Shown here: in pieces, positions 40,642 to 49,532 of the stretch
Layout: the number at the start of each line of letters is the position of its first letter
Numbering within the stretch: position 1 is the first letter of the stretch
Notes under the pieces: generated by a model
Database searches by the model: none
Told to the model about the DNA's origin: nothing
The model's input: the letters and a program-made list of their open reading frames with translations, nothing else
Assembly: GCF_036607905.1 (NCBI RefSeq)
Contig: NZ_CP144555.1
Span: 2,914,001 to 2,978,000, forward strand
Direction of reading: 5' to 3'
Source: Streptomyces sp. SCSIO 75703
GTDB lineage: Bacteria; Actinomycetota; Actinomycetes; Streptomycetales; Streptomycetaceae
Length of the DNA: 64,000 nt
Translations under genes and position numbers: made by a program

Positions 40642-41256
40642 ATGGCTCGCAAGCAGCACCGCGGAGAGGTCACCGCCGACCTCCTGCTCGACGCCGCGCT
40701 GCGCCTTTACGCGGAGTCGGGCGAACAGGGCGTCACCGTCGGCGCCGTCACCCGGGCCAGCGGGGTCAGCCTCGGCAGCCTCTACCACCACTTCGGCAGC
40801 CTGGACGGGCTGCTCGACGCCCTCGCCCGGCGCTGGCTGCGACGGCTGCTGGACGCGCTGGCGACGGCGGTGGCCGGCCGCCCGACCGCCCGCGAGGGCA
40901 TCGAGGCGATGGTGGGGGCGTACCTGGGCTTCGTCGGGGAGCACCGGGAGGCGGCCCGGCTGCTGCACTCCCCCCGGGCCGACCGGCAGGCGATGGCCGC
41001 GGGACCGGAACTGCGCGCGGCGCAGGAGGCCCGGCTGGAGCCGCTGGGCCGGTGGCTGGCGGCGCACCTGGCGTCCGGCGAGATCGCCCCGCTGCCCCCG
41101 GCGGTGCTGGAGGCGCTGGTGCTGGGCCCGGTGGTCGCGGTGGCCCGGCGGCGGCTGGCCGGCTTCGACGACGTGGACCTCGACGAGGCCGCCCGCGTCC
41201 TGCCCGACCGCATCTGGCGCTCCGTCGCGGGCGACGCGCACCGCCCGGCGCCGTGA
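40642..41256 (+). CDS. TetR/AcrR family transcriptional regulator
   Basis: 204-residue regulator with an N-terminal TetR helix-turn-helix (GVTVGAVTRASGVSLGSLYHHFGSLDGLLDALA, residues ~29-61) and an all-helical ligand domain. It is coupled to the next gene by a GTGA overlap. The Lys/Arg-rich start MARKQHRGEV is preceded by a weak ribosome site (GAGGACGG). Likely autoregulated through the TTCTAGAA pair; ligand unknown. Confidence 0.87.
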   Translation: MARKQHRGEVTADLLLDAALRLYAESGEQGVTVGAVTRASGVSLGSLYHHFGSLDGLLDALARRWLRRLLDALATAVAGRPTAREGIEAMVGAYLGFVGEHREAARLLHSPRADRQAMAAGPELRAAQEARLEPLGRWLAAHLASGEIAPLPPAVLEALVLGPVVAVARRRLAGFDDVDLDEAARVLPDRIWRSVAGDAHRPAP

Positions 41257-42014
41257 CGGAGGCCCCGGGACCCGGCGCGGGGTCCGCGGCCGGCCCCGGC
41301 CCCCGGTTGCGCACCGTCGACCTGGCGCGGCTCGCCGGGATCTCCGCGCAGCAAGTGCGCAACCACGAGGCCGCCGGGGTGCTGCCGCCGGCTAGGCGGA
41401 CGGACGCCGGGTACCGGGTCTTCGGGGAGGCGCACCGGCACGCCCTGCTCGCCTACCGGGCGCTGCGCGAGGGGTGCGGGGCGGGGCCGGCGGCGCGGAT
41501 CGTCCGGGCCGCGCACACGGGGGAGGTACCGCGGGCACTGGCGCTGGTGGACGCCGCGCACGCCGCCCTGCACGAGGAACGCCTCGCGCTGGCGGCGACC
41601 CGGCGGACGCTGGCGGAGCTGTCCGGCGAAGCCTGCGGGGCGGGGGCGGCGCCCTCCCGCCCGGGTCTGCGCATCGGCGAGGTCGCCGCGCTCCTCGGCG
41701 TACGGGCCTCCGCGCTGCGGGTGTGGGAGGCGGCCGGGCTGCTCGCGCCCGGCCGGGACCCGGCCACCGGGTACCGCCGCTACGGCCCCGCCGACGTCCG
41801 CGACGCGCGCGTCACGCACACCCTGCGCCGGGGCCGCCACCCCGTCGACCGCATCCGGCCGGTGCTGGAGGAGGTGCGCCGCGAGGGCGGTGGCACGGCC
41901 CTGCGGGAGGCGCTGGCGGCCCGCGAGGCGGCCCTGCTCGCCCGCGGCCGGGCCCTGCTGGCGGGCGCGGGCGCGCTCGACGCGCTGCTCGGCCCCGGCG
42001 ACCCCGTGACGTGA
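41253..42014 (+). CDS. Double-domain MerR-family regulator (TioE-like)
   Basis: 253-residue protein with two MerR-type helix-turn-helix domains: RTVDLARLAGISAQQVRNHEAAGVLPPARRTDAGYRVF is the region of the first (~residues 21-58) and the second is at ~131-170 (LRIGEVAALLGVRASALRVW, GYRRYGPADV). TioE-type regulators have this arrangement. GTG at 41253 overlaps the TetR stop. No C-terminal metal-binding Cys motif is seen, so it is not a metal sensor. Standing directly before the condensation enzyme, it may control it. Confidence 0.8.
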   Translation: MTEAPGPGAGSAAGPGPRLRTVDLARLAGISAQQVRNHEAAGVLPPARRTDAGYRVFGEAHRHALLAYRALREGCGAGPAARIVRAAHTGEVPRALALVDAAHAALHEERLALAATRRTLAELSGEACGAGAAPSRPGLRIGEVAALLGVRASALRVWEAAGLLAPGRDPATGYRRYGPADVRDARVTHTLRRGRHPVDRIRPVLEEVRREGGGTALREALAAREAALLARGRALLAGAGALDALLGPGDPVT

Positions 42015-42057
42015 ACGGGCCGGGCTCGCAGAGCAGTTCGAGGCACCATCCGTTTCA

Positions 42058-42086
42058 TTGAAATCGGCCGACACGCCAGGTATGCG
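42058..42086 (+). promoter_or_regulatory. Candidate promoter of the condensation-domain gene
   Basis: TTGAAA (42058-42063) and TATGCG (42081-42086) with a 17-base spacer, 59 bases before the GTG start; a good match to a vegetative promoter. Confidence 0.5.
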
Positions 42087-42144
42087 CTCGCCAGGACGGC
42101 ATTCCCTTGGTCGGGTCTGACCCAACTGCGAACGGAGACGCCCC

Positions 42145-43557
42145 GTGCGAATGACCGACATCCAGCGGTGCGACATCAGGCCCGGACGGCTGGTCGAATG
42201 GACGCTCAGTGCGGCGACCGTCGCCACCGCGGCGGGGCTGCCGGACGACGCCAGGCCGCCGGCGTACATCCAGGAGTCGCACATCAGGACCGCACGGTCG
42301 GTGCGCGAGGACGGGCTGTTCGTGCCCACCTGGCTCGGCGCCGCCTTCGACCTGCCGGGCCGGATCGACGTGGACGCGCTCCAGGAGGCGCTGCGCGCCT
42401 GGACGCTGCGGCACGAGACGCTGCGCAGCGGTTTCCGCTGGTCCGGGCCCGGCGGGGAGATGCGCCGCTTCACGCTGGACGCGGACGAGGTGTCGCTGCA
42501 CCGGGAGGACGCCGGCGAGTTCACCGACGCGAACGCGCTGGTGCGCCACCTCCAGCAGCGGTTCGACACGGTGGCGGACGCGCTGCGCTGGCCGAACCTC
42601 ATCTACACGGCGGTCCTGCGCGAGGACGGCGCCGGCGTCTACATGGCCTTCGACCACAGCAACGTGGACGCGTACTCCCTCTACCGCATCCCCGCCGAGA
42701 TCCACGAGTTGTACGCGGCGGCGGTCGAGGGCCGGTGCGTCGAGCACCCGCCGGTCGGCAGCTACGTCGACTTCTGCGAGGCCGAGCGCGCCGACGCGGA
42801 CCGGATCGACGGCGGGCACGAGATCGTGGGCCGGTGGCGGGAGTTCATCCAGCGCTGCGACGGGCGGCTGCCGTCCTTCCCGGTCGACCTCGGCCTGGAG
42901 CCCGGGGGCGCGCTGCCCGAGCAGCGGCTGCTGCGGGAGCCGCTGGTGGACGCGGCCGACGCCGCCGCCTTCGAGGCGTACTGCCGGCCCTACGGCGGCA
43001 GTCTGGCCGGGGTCCTGGCCGCCACCGCCCTCGTGGTCCACGAGATCGGCGGCGAGCCGGTGTACCGCACGGTCGTGCCCTTCCACACCCGCACCCGCTC
43101 GCGCTGGTCGCGGTCGGTGGGCTGGTACGTGGGCGGGGCGCCGGTGGAGGTGCCGGTGGAGCGGGCCCGCGACTTCCCGAGCGCGCTGGCCGCCGTACGG
43201 GAGGCGCTGCACGCCAACCGGCGGATGGCCCGGATGCCCCTCGACCGGGTGCTGCGGCTGCTGGGCGCCGACTTCCGCCCCACCTCGCCCGACCTGTACT
43301 CGATCGTCTCCTACGTGGACGCCCGCGCCGTCCCCGGCGCCGACCGCTGGACCGAGCTGAACGCGTACGGGCTGCTGCGGGTCTCCTACGGCGACCAGGT
43401 GTGCGCCTGGGTCACCCGGCTCCCGGAGGGCCTGTGGTTCGCGAGCCGCCACCCGGACACCGACGTCGCCCAGAAGAACCTGCGCCTGTACGTGGAGCGG
43501 CTGCGGGACGTCGTCACCGGCGTCGCCCGGCAGGGCGCGGTGGCGCGGGGCGCCTGA
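42145..43557 (+). CDS. Free-standing condensation-domain protein
   Basis: 470-residue enzyme built only of an NRPS-type condensation (chloramphenicol acetyltransferase-like) fold. The catalytic motif HHxxxDG reads DHSNVDA at residues 170-176: the second, catalytic His and the Asp are kept, the first His and the Gly are not. No carrier, adenylation or thioesterase domain is present here or next to it. The GTG at 42145 follows GGAGACGCCCC; ATG at 42151 is possible. It follows the TetR/MerR pair on the same strand, with its own promoter. Likely an acyl- or aminoacyl-transferase, in the manner of PapA5-like stand-alone enzymes; substrates unknown. Confidence 0.82.
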   Translation: MRMTDIQRCDIRPGRLVEWTLSAATVATAAGLPDDARPPAYIQESHIRTARSVREDGLFVPTWLGAAFDLPGRIDVDALQEALRAWTLRHETLRSGFRWSGPGGEMRRFTLDADEVSLHREDAGEFTDANALVRHLQQRFDTVADALRWPNLIYTAVLREDGAGVYMAFDHSNVDAYSLYRIPAEIHELYAAAVEGRCVEHPPVGSYVDFCEAERADADRIDGGHEIVGRWREFIQRCDGRLPSFPVDLGLEPGGALPEQRLLREPLVDAADAAAFEAYCRPYGGSLAGVLAATALVVHEIGGEPVYRTVVPFHTRTRSRWSRSVGWYVGGAPVEVPVERARDFPSALAAVREALHANRRMARMPLDRVLRLLGADFRPTSPDLYSIVSYVDARAVPGADRWTELNAYGLLRVSYGDQVCAWVTRLPEGLWFASRHPDTDVAQKNLRLYVERLRDVVTGVARQGAVARGA

Positions 43558-43576
43558 GGCGGGTCCCGGCACGGCG

Positions 43577-43614
43577 AAGGCCGGTCCCCCACACCCGTGG
43601 CGGGGACCGGCCTT
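43577..43614. terminator. Bidirectional terminator between the condensation gene and ccsB
   Basis: AAGGCCGGTCCCC (43577-43589) and GGGGACCGGCCTT (43602-43614), loop 12 bases, between converging genes. Confidence 0.87.
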
Positions 43615-43627
43615 CGGTGGCGCCGGG

Positions 43628-44758
43628 TCAGAAGCCGACGGCGGCGAGGGCGCCGAGGCCCACGTCGGCGTAGGAGTGCTTGCCGGAGACGAAGATGTTG
43701 ACCCCGTAGTAGTTGAAGAGCCAGCAGGCGAAGGCGGCCAGGGCCAGGTAGGCGGCCTTGCGGCCCTTCCAGCCGGCGGTGGCGCGGGCGTGCAGGTAGC
43801 CGGCGTAGGCGACCCAGGTGATGAAGGACCAGGTCTCCTTGGGGTCCCAGCCCCAGTAGCGGCCCCAGGCGTCGCCCGCCCAGATCGCGCCGGCGATGAT
43901 CGTGAAGGTCCACAGCGGGAAGACGGCGGCGTTGACCCGGTAGGCGAACTTGTCCAGGGAGGCGGCCGAGGGCAGCCGGTCCAGGACCGAGCCGGCGAAC
44001 CGGCCGGGGGTGCCGCCGCCGGCGAGCTTGTTCTCGAAGGAGTCCTTGAACAGGTACAGGATCGTGGAGACCGCGCCGACGTAGAAGACCGCGCCGCAGA
44101 AGATCGCCGTGGAGACGTGGATGTAGAGCCAGTACGAGTGCAGGGCCGGCACGAGCTGGTCGCTCGCCGTGTACAGGACGGTGACGGCGAGGCCGAGGTC
44201 GAGCAGGACGGTGGTGATCAGCGGGAGGCCGAGCCAGCGGACCTTCTTGCCGAAGGCGAGCAGGCCCAGGTAGACGCCGACGCCGACCGTGGTGAAGGTG
44301 ATGTTGAACTCGTACATGTTGCCCCACGGCGCCCGCTGCACCGACAGGGCCCGCGCGAGCACGCCGCCGAACTCCAGGACGAAGGCGAGCACGGTGAGCG
44401 AGATGGCGACGCGCCCGTAGAGGTCGCCCTTCTCGGTGCCGCCGTGCGCGCCCGGACCGTCGGGCACGTCCCGGGAGCCGGTGGCGGCCCGCACGACGAC
44501 CTTCGGCCGCTCCAGCACGGCGGTGCCGCCGCCCTTGCGCACGGTGACGGCCGGGGCGCCCTTCGCCGCCTCGCCGCCCCCGGCGGTGAGCGCGGCGGCC
44601 GTGCGGCCGACCTTGCTGCGGCTGCCGAAGAGCCACTCGGCGATGTAGGCGAAGAAGGCCAGGGTGTAGACCGCCATCGCGGAGTAGATCAGCGTGTTGC
44701 TGATGTTCGCGAGGTTCTCGTTGGTCGCGGCGGCCAGTGTTGCGGCGGCGAGGGTCAC
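43628..44758 (-). CDS. ccsB: Cytochrome c biogenesis protein CcsB (ResC/CcsA type)
   Basis: Haem-handling membrane protein of System II cytochrome c maturation; with ResB it moves haem out of the cell and joins it to apocytochrome c. The 376-residue product has about eight helices and the haem-binding WWD-type motif GRYWGWDPKETWSFITW (residues ~290-306), plus conserved His residues. An inserted hydrophilic loop (~55-110) is usual in actinobacteria. GTG at 44758 overlaps the resB stop. Confidence 0.93.
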   Translation of the reverse strand: MTLAAATLAAATNENLANISNTLIYSAMAVYTLAFFAYIAEWLFGSRSKVGRTAAALTAGGGEAAKGAPAVTVRKGGGTAVLERPKVVVRAATGSRDVPDGPGAHGGTEKGDLYGRVAISLTVLAFVLEFGGVLARALSVQRAPWGNMYEFNITFTTVGVGVYLGLLAFGKKVRWLGLPLITTVLLDLGLAVTVLYTASDQLVPALHSYWLYIHVSTAIFCGAVFYVGAVSTILYLFKDSFENKLAGGGTPGRFAGSVLDRLPSAASLDKFAYRVNAAVFPLWTFTIIAGAIWAGDAWGRYWGWDPKETWSFITWVAYAGYLHARATAGWKGRKAAYLALAAFACWLFNYYGVNIFVSGKHSYADVGLGALAAVGF

Positions 44759-46503
44759 TGCTGCTCAGCCCCTTCGGCAGAGACGGCGTGGGAGTCGGGG
44801 TCGGGGGATGCGGGGGTGTCGTCGTCGGGGGCGGCCGGCGCCCGCTCGTAGAGGACCGCGGCGAGGTCGCCCAGTTCCTCGGGGACCTTCGCGGACTCGC
44901 TGCGGCCCAGGCCCGCCATCTCGACGACGGTGATCCCGTCCGCGCCCCGGACCGCGCGCACCCACACGCGGCGGCGCTGGACGAAGAGGGAGCCGGCGAG
45001 GCCCAGGATGGCGGCGACCGAACCGGCCAGCGCCCAGCCGCTGCCGGGCTGCTGGGCCATCTGGAAGCCGGCCCACTCCTTGACGCCCTCGAAGGTGACG
45101 GAGCCGGCGCCGTCGGGGAGCGTCATGGTCTCGCCGGGCATGAGCTGCCGCTTGAACAGCTCGCCGTCGGAGTCCTTGAACTCCTTCAGCTTGGTCTTGT
45201 CGAGCTGGTAGATGTTCTGCAGGAGGCCCGCGTCGACGCCGAGGTCCCCGTGGTAGGCGTTGAGCGCCAGCATCGGGTTGATCAGTGCCGGGAAGGTGGA
45301 GAGCATCGTGCTCCCCTTGCCGCCGTAGGTCGGCAGGAAGAACGCCTGGAAGCCGAGCTGTTCGCGCTCGCCCTTGGCGTTGCGGTAGCCGTCCATGACC
45401 TTGATGGCGCCGGAGGAGGTGACGTTGCCGTCCAGCGGGAGCAGGGCGACGGCCTCGCGGTCCTTGACGATGTTGCCCTTGCCGTCCCGGACGGTGACGA
45501 CGGGGGCGTAGCCGTGGCTGACCAGGTAGACCTTGGTGCCGTCGATCTCCAGCGGCTTGTTCACCTTGATGGTGGCCGGCTTCTCCTCGCCGTACGCGCC
45601 GACGCTGTAGGTGACGTGGGCCTCGTAGGTGCGGGGGGTGCCGCGGTTGGGGCCGGTCGGCTCGTAGGTGCCGCGGAAGTCCTTCAGGTGGAAGCTGAAC
45701 GCGTCCAGCTCGTCCTGGTCGAAGAGGTTCCCGGACTTGAAGTCGTCGTACTGGGTGATGGTGTTGGCGAAGCCGTCGCCCTCCAGGATCAGCTTGTTGC
45801 CCTCGTACCGGAAGAGCTGGCCCCAGGCGAAGGCGATCAGCATCACGATCAGCGCGATGTGGAAGACGAGGTTGCCGGCCTCGCGCAGGTAGCCCTTCTC
45901 GGCGGCGACGGAGCCGCCGGTGGCGTGCACGCGGAAGCGGCGCTTGCGCAGCGCGGCGAGCGCGTGCTGGTGGACCAGCTCGGGGGCGGTCTCGGTGCGC
46001 CAGGTGGTGTACGCGGGCAGCCGGGTCAGCCGGCGCGGGGCGCCGGGCGGCCGGCCGCGGAGCTGGCCGACGAACTGCCAGGTGCGCGGGACGATGCAGC
46101 CGATCAGGGAGACGAAGAGCAGGATGTAGATCGCGGAGAACCACACCGAGCTGTAGACGTTGAAGAGGCCGAGCGCGTCGTAGACCCGCGAGAGCGTCTC
46201 GTGGCGTTCGCGGAAGTCGTCGACCTGCAGGGCGTCGATGCCGGTCTGCGGGATCAGCGAGCCGGGGATCGCGGCCAGCGACAGCAGCAGGAGCAGCAGC
46301 AGCGCCACCCGCATCGAGGTGAGCTGGCGCCAGAACCAGCGGGCCCAGCCGACCACACCGAAGGACGGCGTCGTGGGGGCGTCCTCGCCGGGGGCGGTGG
46401 AGAGCCGGGAGCCGGCCGCGTCCAGGTCCCGGTCGCCGGGCTTCTGGGTCTCGTCCGGTGCCGCCTTCGGGGTCTCGTCCGGTGCCGTTCTCGAAGTGCT
46501 CAT
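44755..46503 (-). CDS. resB: Cytochrome c biogenesis protein ResB
   Basis: Partner of CcsB; three N-terminal membrane helices, a large extracytoplasmic domain (~residues 235-490) and a last helix. Marks: WRQLTSMRVALLLLLLLSLAAIPGS (first helix), EAGNLVFHIALIVML and the end region GSVAAILGLAGSLFVQRRRVWV. ATG at 46503 is chosen; the frame is open further upstream but reads through the ccdA stop region. Four bases separate it from ccdA. Confidence 0.93.
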   Translation of the reverse strand: MSTSRTAPDETPKAAPDETQKPGDRDLDAAGSRLSTAPGEDAPTTPSFGVVGWARWFWRQLTSMRVALLLLLLLSLAAIPGSLIPQTGIDALQVDDFRERHETLSRVYDALGLFNVYSSVWFSAIYILLFVSLIGCIVPRTWQFVGQLRGRPPGAPRRLTRLPAYTTWRTETAPELVHQHALAALRKRRFRVHATGGSVAAEKGYLREAGNLVFHIALIVMLIAFAWGQLFRYEGNKLILEGDGFANTITQYDDFKSGNLFDQDELDAFSFHLKDFRGTYEPTGPNRGTPRTYEAHVTYSVGAYGEEKPATIKVNKPLEIDGTKVYLVSHGYAPVVTVRDGKGNIVKDREAVALLPLDGNVTSSGAIKVMDGYRNAKGEREQLGFQAFFLPTYGGKGSTMLSTFPALINPMLALNAYHGDLGVDAGLLQNIYQLDKTKLKEFKDSDGELFKRQLMPGETMTLPDGAGSVTFEGVKEWAGFQMAQQPGSGWALAGSVAAILGLAGSLFVQRRRVWVRAVRGADGITVVEMAGLGRSESAKVPEELGDLAAVLYERAPAAPDDDTPASPDPDSHAVSAEGAEQQ

Positions 46504-46507
46504 CGGA

Positions 46508-47278
46508 TCAGATCCCCACAGTGAAGCCGTTGGACCAGGTCTGCATGTCCTGGACGAGGGTGTCCCACACACCGGTCAGCAGCAGCAGCCCGGTCAGGAT
46601 CATCATGGTGCCGCCGACGCGGAGCACCCAGACGTAGTGGCGCTTGATCCACCCGAAGGCGCCGAGCGCGCGGCGGAAGGCGACCGCGGCGAGCACGAAG
46701 GGCAGCCCGAGGCCGAGGCAGTAGGCGACGGTGAGGAGCGCGCCGCGGCCGGCGGTGCCCTGTTCGGAAGAGAGGATCAGCACGGAGGAGAGCGTCGGCC
46801 CGATGCAGGGCGTCCAGCCGACGCCGAACAGCGCGCCCAGCACGGGGGCGCCGGCCAGTCCGCCGACCGGACGCCGGTGGAGGCGGAACTCGCGCTGGGT
46901 GAGCCAGGGCATCAGGCCCATGAAGAAGACACCCATGACGATCATGAATCCGCCGAGGATCTTCGTCAGGACGCCCCGGTTGTCCTGGAGCGTCTCGCCG
47001 AAGAAGCCGAAGAGCGCGCCGCTGGAGACGAAGACGGCGGTGAAGCCGAGGACGAAGAGGGAGGCGCCCGCGACCATCCGGCCGCGCCGGGCCTCGGCGA
47101 GGTCGGTGCCGGTGACCCCGGTCACGTAGGAGAGGTAGCCGGGGACGAGCGGCAGGACGCAGGGCGAGAAGAAGGAGACGAGGCCGCCGAGCAGCGCGAT
47201 GGGCAGGGCCAGCAGGAGGGCGCCGTCGAGCACCGTGCGGTTGAGGCCCTCCACGGCGAGCGTGGACAGTGCGCTCAC
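46508..47278 (-). CDS. ccdA: Cytochrome c biogenesis protein CcdA
   Basis: Thiol-reductant conduit of six helices that passes electrons from cytosolic thioredoxin to the extracytoplasmic TlpA-like partner. Redox Cys40 in FFSPCVLPLVPGY and Cys158 in GWTPCIGPTL are both present. 256 residues; GTG at 47278, one base after the TlpA-type gene stop. Confidence 0.94.
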   Translation of the reverse strand: MSALSTLAVEGLNRTVLDGALLLALPIALLGGLVSFFSPCVLPLVPGYLSYVTGVTGTDLAEARRGRMVAGASLFVLGFTAVFVSSGALFGFFGETLQDNRGVLTKILGGFMIVMGVFFMGLMPWLTQREFRLHRRPVGGLAGAPVLGALFGVGWTPCIGPTLSSVLILSSEQGTAGRGALLTVAYCLGLGLPFVLAAVAFRRALGAFGWIKRHYVWVLRVGGTMMILTGLLLLTGVWDTLVQDMQTWSNGFTVGI

Positions 47279-47279
47279 G

Positions 47280-47906
47280 TCACTTCTCCGCCATCACGGG
47301 GTCGAGCATCTCGCGCAGCTTCTCCTCGCTGAGCGCCTGGAGGGTGCGCGCGGCGACCTTGCCCTCGCGGTCGATGACGAGGGTGGAGGGGATGGCCTGC
47401 GGGTTGAGCGTGCCCTTCTCGAAGCGGAGCATCAGCCGGCCGGCCGGATCGTACAGGCTCGGGTAGGCGACGCCGAACTCCTTCTCGAAGGCACGGGCCG
47501 GGCCGACCGAGGTGTCGCGGGTGTTGATGCCGAGGAACGCGACGCCGTCGTCCTTGACGTCCTCGTAGACCTTCTGGAAGTTCTTGGCCTCGGCGCGGCA
47601 CGGCGGGCACCAGGAGCCCCACACGTTGACGACGACGACCTTGCCCTTGTGGTCGGCGAGGGCGGCACGCCCGCCGTCGACGGTCTCGCCGGAGAGGTCG
47701 GGCGCGGCGGCGCGCTCCCCCCTGGCGACGGTGGCGATGCCGTCCGGCCCGGTGACGAAGCCCGCTTGTCCACCGCCGCCGGAGGTGCCTCCGGAGCCGC
47801 ACGCGGTGGCGAGCAGCGCCGTCACGGCGACGCCCGCGGCCAGGGTGGCACGGCGACGGGCGGTGGTGCGGTTCGAGCGCGGGGTGGCGCGACTGGCAGC
47901 ACTCAT
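47280..47906 (-). CDS. TlpA/ResA-type thiol-disulphide lipoprotein
   Basis: 208-residue lipoprotein: basic N-terminus, hydrophobic stretch and a lipobox LLATAC with Cys36, then a flexible Gly/Ser segment and a thioredoxin domain with WCPPC (Cys100, Cys103) in the NVWGSWCPPCRAE motif. It keeps apocytochrome c haem-binding cysteines reduced outside the membrane. First gene of the ccs operon (47906 to 43628). Confidence 0.92.
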   Translation of the reverse strand: MSAASRATPRSNRTTARRRATLAAGVAVTALLATACGSGGTSGGGGQAGFVTGPDGIATVARGERAAAPDLSGETVDGGRAALADHKGKVVVVNVWGSWCPPCRAEAKNFQKVYEDVKDDGVAFLGINTRDTSVGPARAFEKEFGVAYPSLYDPAGRLMLRFEKGTLNPQAIPSTLVIDREGKVAARTLQALSEEKLREMLDPVMAEK

Positions 47907-48034
47907 GTGAAAAGTTTCGCATGTCCGTTCCGGGGATCTTGCGCACCCCCCTCACCGGCACGGACCCGCGCCTCAAACGGCGTCTGCGACGCTCCCCACA
48001 GGGCCTGTTGAGGCTTTTGGGGCGATATGTCCCC

Positions 48035-49366
48035 TCAGTTGGCCCCGTCGCTCCCGGAGCCGCCGGAGCCGCCGCCCGTGCCGCCCCCGGCGTCCTCGAA
48101 GAGGGCCTTCCAGCCGCCCGCCGGACGCTGCCCCACGTCGAGGGTGCGGTAGCGGGCGAGCACCTCGGGCCGCTGCGCGTCCAGCCAGTCGGTGAACTGC
48201 CGGAAGGAGACCAGCCGTATGTCCCCGCCCTTGTCCCGCTCCCGCGCGATGTGCTTCAGCGCCTCCTCGACGGCGTCCATGTAGATGCCGCCGTTCCACT
48301 CCTCGAAGTGGTTGCCGACGAAGAAGGGCGCCCGGTTCGTCTCGTAGGCCCGCCGGAAGCCGGCGATGTACGCCTCGGTGGACTGCTTGCGCCAGCCCGG
48401 GTGGTTGTGGGCGGGCGCCCGGGTGGTGTGGAGCGACTGGTTGGCCAGCATGTTGTAGTCCATCGACAGCACCTCGAAGGACCGGCCCGGGAACGGTATC
48501 TGCTGGAGCGGGAGGTCCCACAGCCCCTGCCTCCTCACCGGCCAGGTCTGCCGGCCGCCGGGCGAGGAGGCGTCGTAGCGCCAGCCCAGCTCGCGGGCGG
48601 TGGGCAGCAGGTTCTCCTGGCCGAGCAGGCAGGGGGTGCGCCCGCCGACGAGTTCCTTGTCGTAGTCGAACGGGAGCGGGGGCAGGTCCGTCCAGCCGGT
48701 GTGCGTCCGCCAGCGCTGGACGAAGGACTTCGCCTGGTCGATCTCGCTGCGCCACTGCCGGGGCGTCCAGTTGCCGACGCTGCCCGAGCCGCCGCAGAAG
48801 TGGCCGTTGAAGTGCGTGCCGATCTCGTGGCCCTCCAGCCAGGCCCGGCGCACACCGGCGAGGGTGTCCTTGATGTGGTCGTCGGTGAGGTAGCCGATGT
48901 CGGAGGCGCCGCGCGGGTTGCCCGGCGGGTCGTAGAGCCGCTTCTGGGACTCCGGCAGCAGGTACAGCCCGGAGAGGAAGAAGGTCATGGCCGCGCCGTG
49001 GTCGCGGGCGAGGTCCAGGAAGCGGGGGAAGAGGCCGTTGCCGACCTCCCCCGCGCCGTCCCAGGAGAAGACCACGAACTGCGGCGGCTCCTCCCCCGGC
49101 TCCAGCGGCACGGGTGCGTCGGGCTGTCCGGGCTGCTCGCCGGTGTACGCGGTGGAGCCGTCGCCGATCGGGCGTTCGGCGGCCTTCTCGCCCTTCGACG
49201 GCGAGGGCCGCGCGCCGGTCCCGGCGGAACCGTCCGGGGCGGGCCCGTCGTCGGGTCCGGAGCGGCCGGCACAGCCGGTGAGCCCGGCGGCGGCCACCGC
49301 GCCGACGGCGCCCGCGCCGAGCCCGAGCATCCGCCTGCGGGTGACCTGGCGTGAGGTGGTGCGCAT
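48035..49366 (-). CDS. Tat-exported polysaccharide-deacetylase-like lipoprotein
   Basis: 443-residue protein with a twin-arginine signal (TRRRMLGLGAGAV) that ends in a lipobox (GLTGC), so probably a Tat lipoprotein. The domain after residue ~95 has deacetylase marks: VVFSWDGAGEVGNGLFPRFLDL, TFFLSGLYLLP, and GHEIGTHFNGHFCGG, giving an Asp plus a HxxxH metal site; the usual TFDDG is FSWDGA. C-terminal Gly/Ser tail. Its target, perhaps cell-wall or surface glycan, is unknown. Flanked by a terminator on the upstream side (49465-49507). Confidence 0.78.
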   Translation of the reverse strand: MRTTSRQVTRRRMLGLGAGAVGAVAAAGLTGCAGRSGPDDGPAPDGSAGTGARPSPSKGEKAAERPIGDGSTAYTGEQPGQPDAPVPLEPGEEPPQFVVFSWDGAGEVGNGLFPRFLDLARDHGAAMTFFLSGLYLLPESQKRLYDPPGNPRGASDIGYLTDDHIKDTLAGVRRAWLEGHEIGTHFNGHFCGGSGSVGNWTPRQWRSEIDQAKSFVQRWRTHTGWTDLPPLPFDYDKELVGGRTPCLLGQENLLPTARELGWRYDASSPGGRQTWPVRRQGLWDLPLQQIPFPGRSFEVLSMDYNMLANQSLHTTRAPAHNHPGWRKQSTEAYIAGFRRAYETNRAPFFVGNHFEEWNGGIYMDAVEEALKHIARERDKGGDIRLVSFRQFTDWLDAQRPEVLARYRTLDVGQRPAGGWKALFEDAGGGTGGGSGGSGSDGAN

Positions 49367-49464
49367 CGGAACCTCGTTCGTCGCGTCCTGTGGGGGTCAC
49401 TCCCTCAGAGGATGCGGCGAACGATCGGGTTCCGAAAGCGTGTACGGGTTCGGTAACGGTCACG

Positions 49465-49507
49465 CGGTCGGTCAGCGGCGCCCCGGGGGACCGCCGCTGA
49501 CCGACCG
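49465..49507. terminator. 15-bp perfect terminator hairpin after the hemL operon
   Basis: CGGTCGGTCAGCGGC (49465-49479) and its exact complement at 49493-49507 with a 13-base loop, 26 bases after the histidine phosphatase stop. One of the strongest hairpins in the window. Confidence 0.88.
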
Positions 49508-49532
49508 GGGTGTGCGGGCGCCCCGGGCCGGC

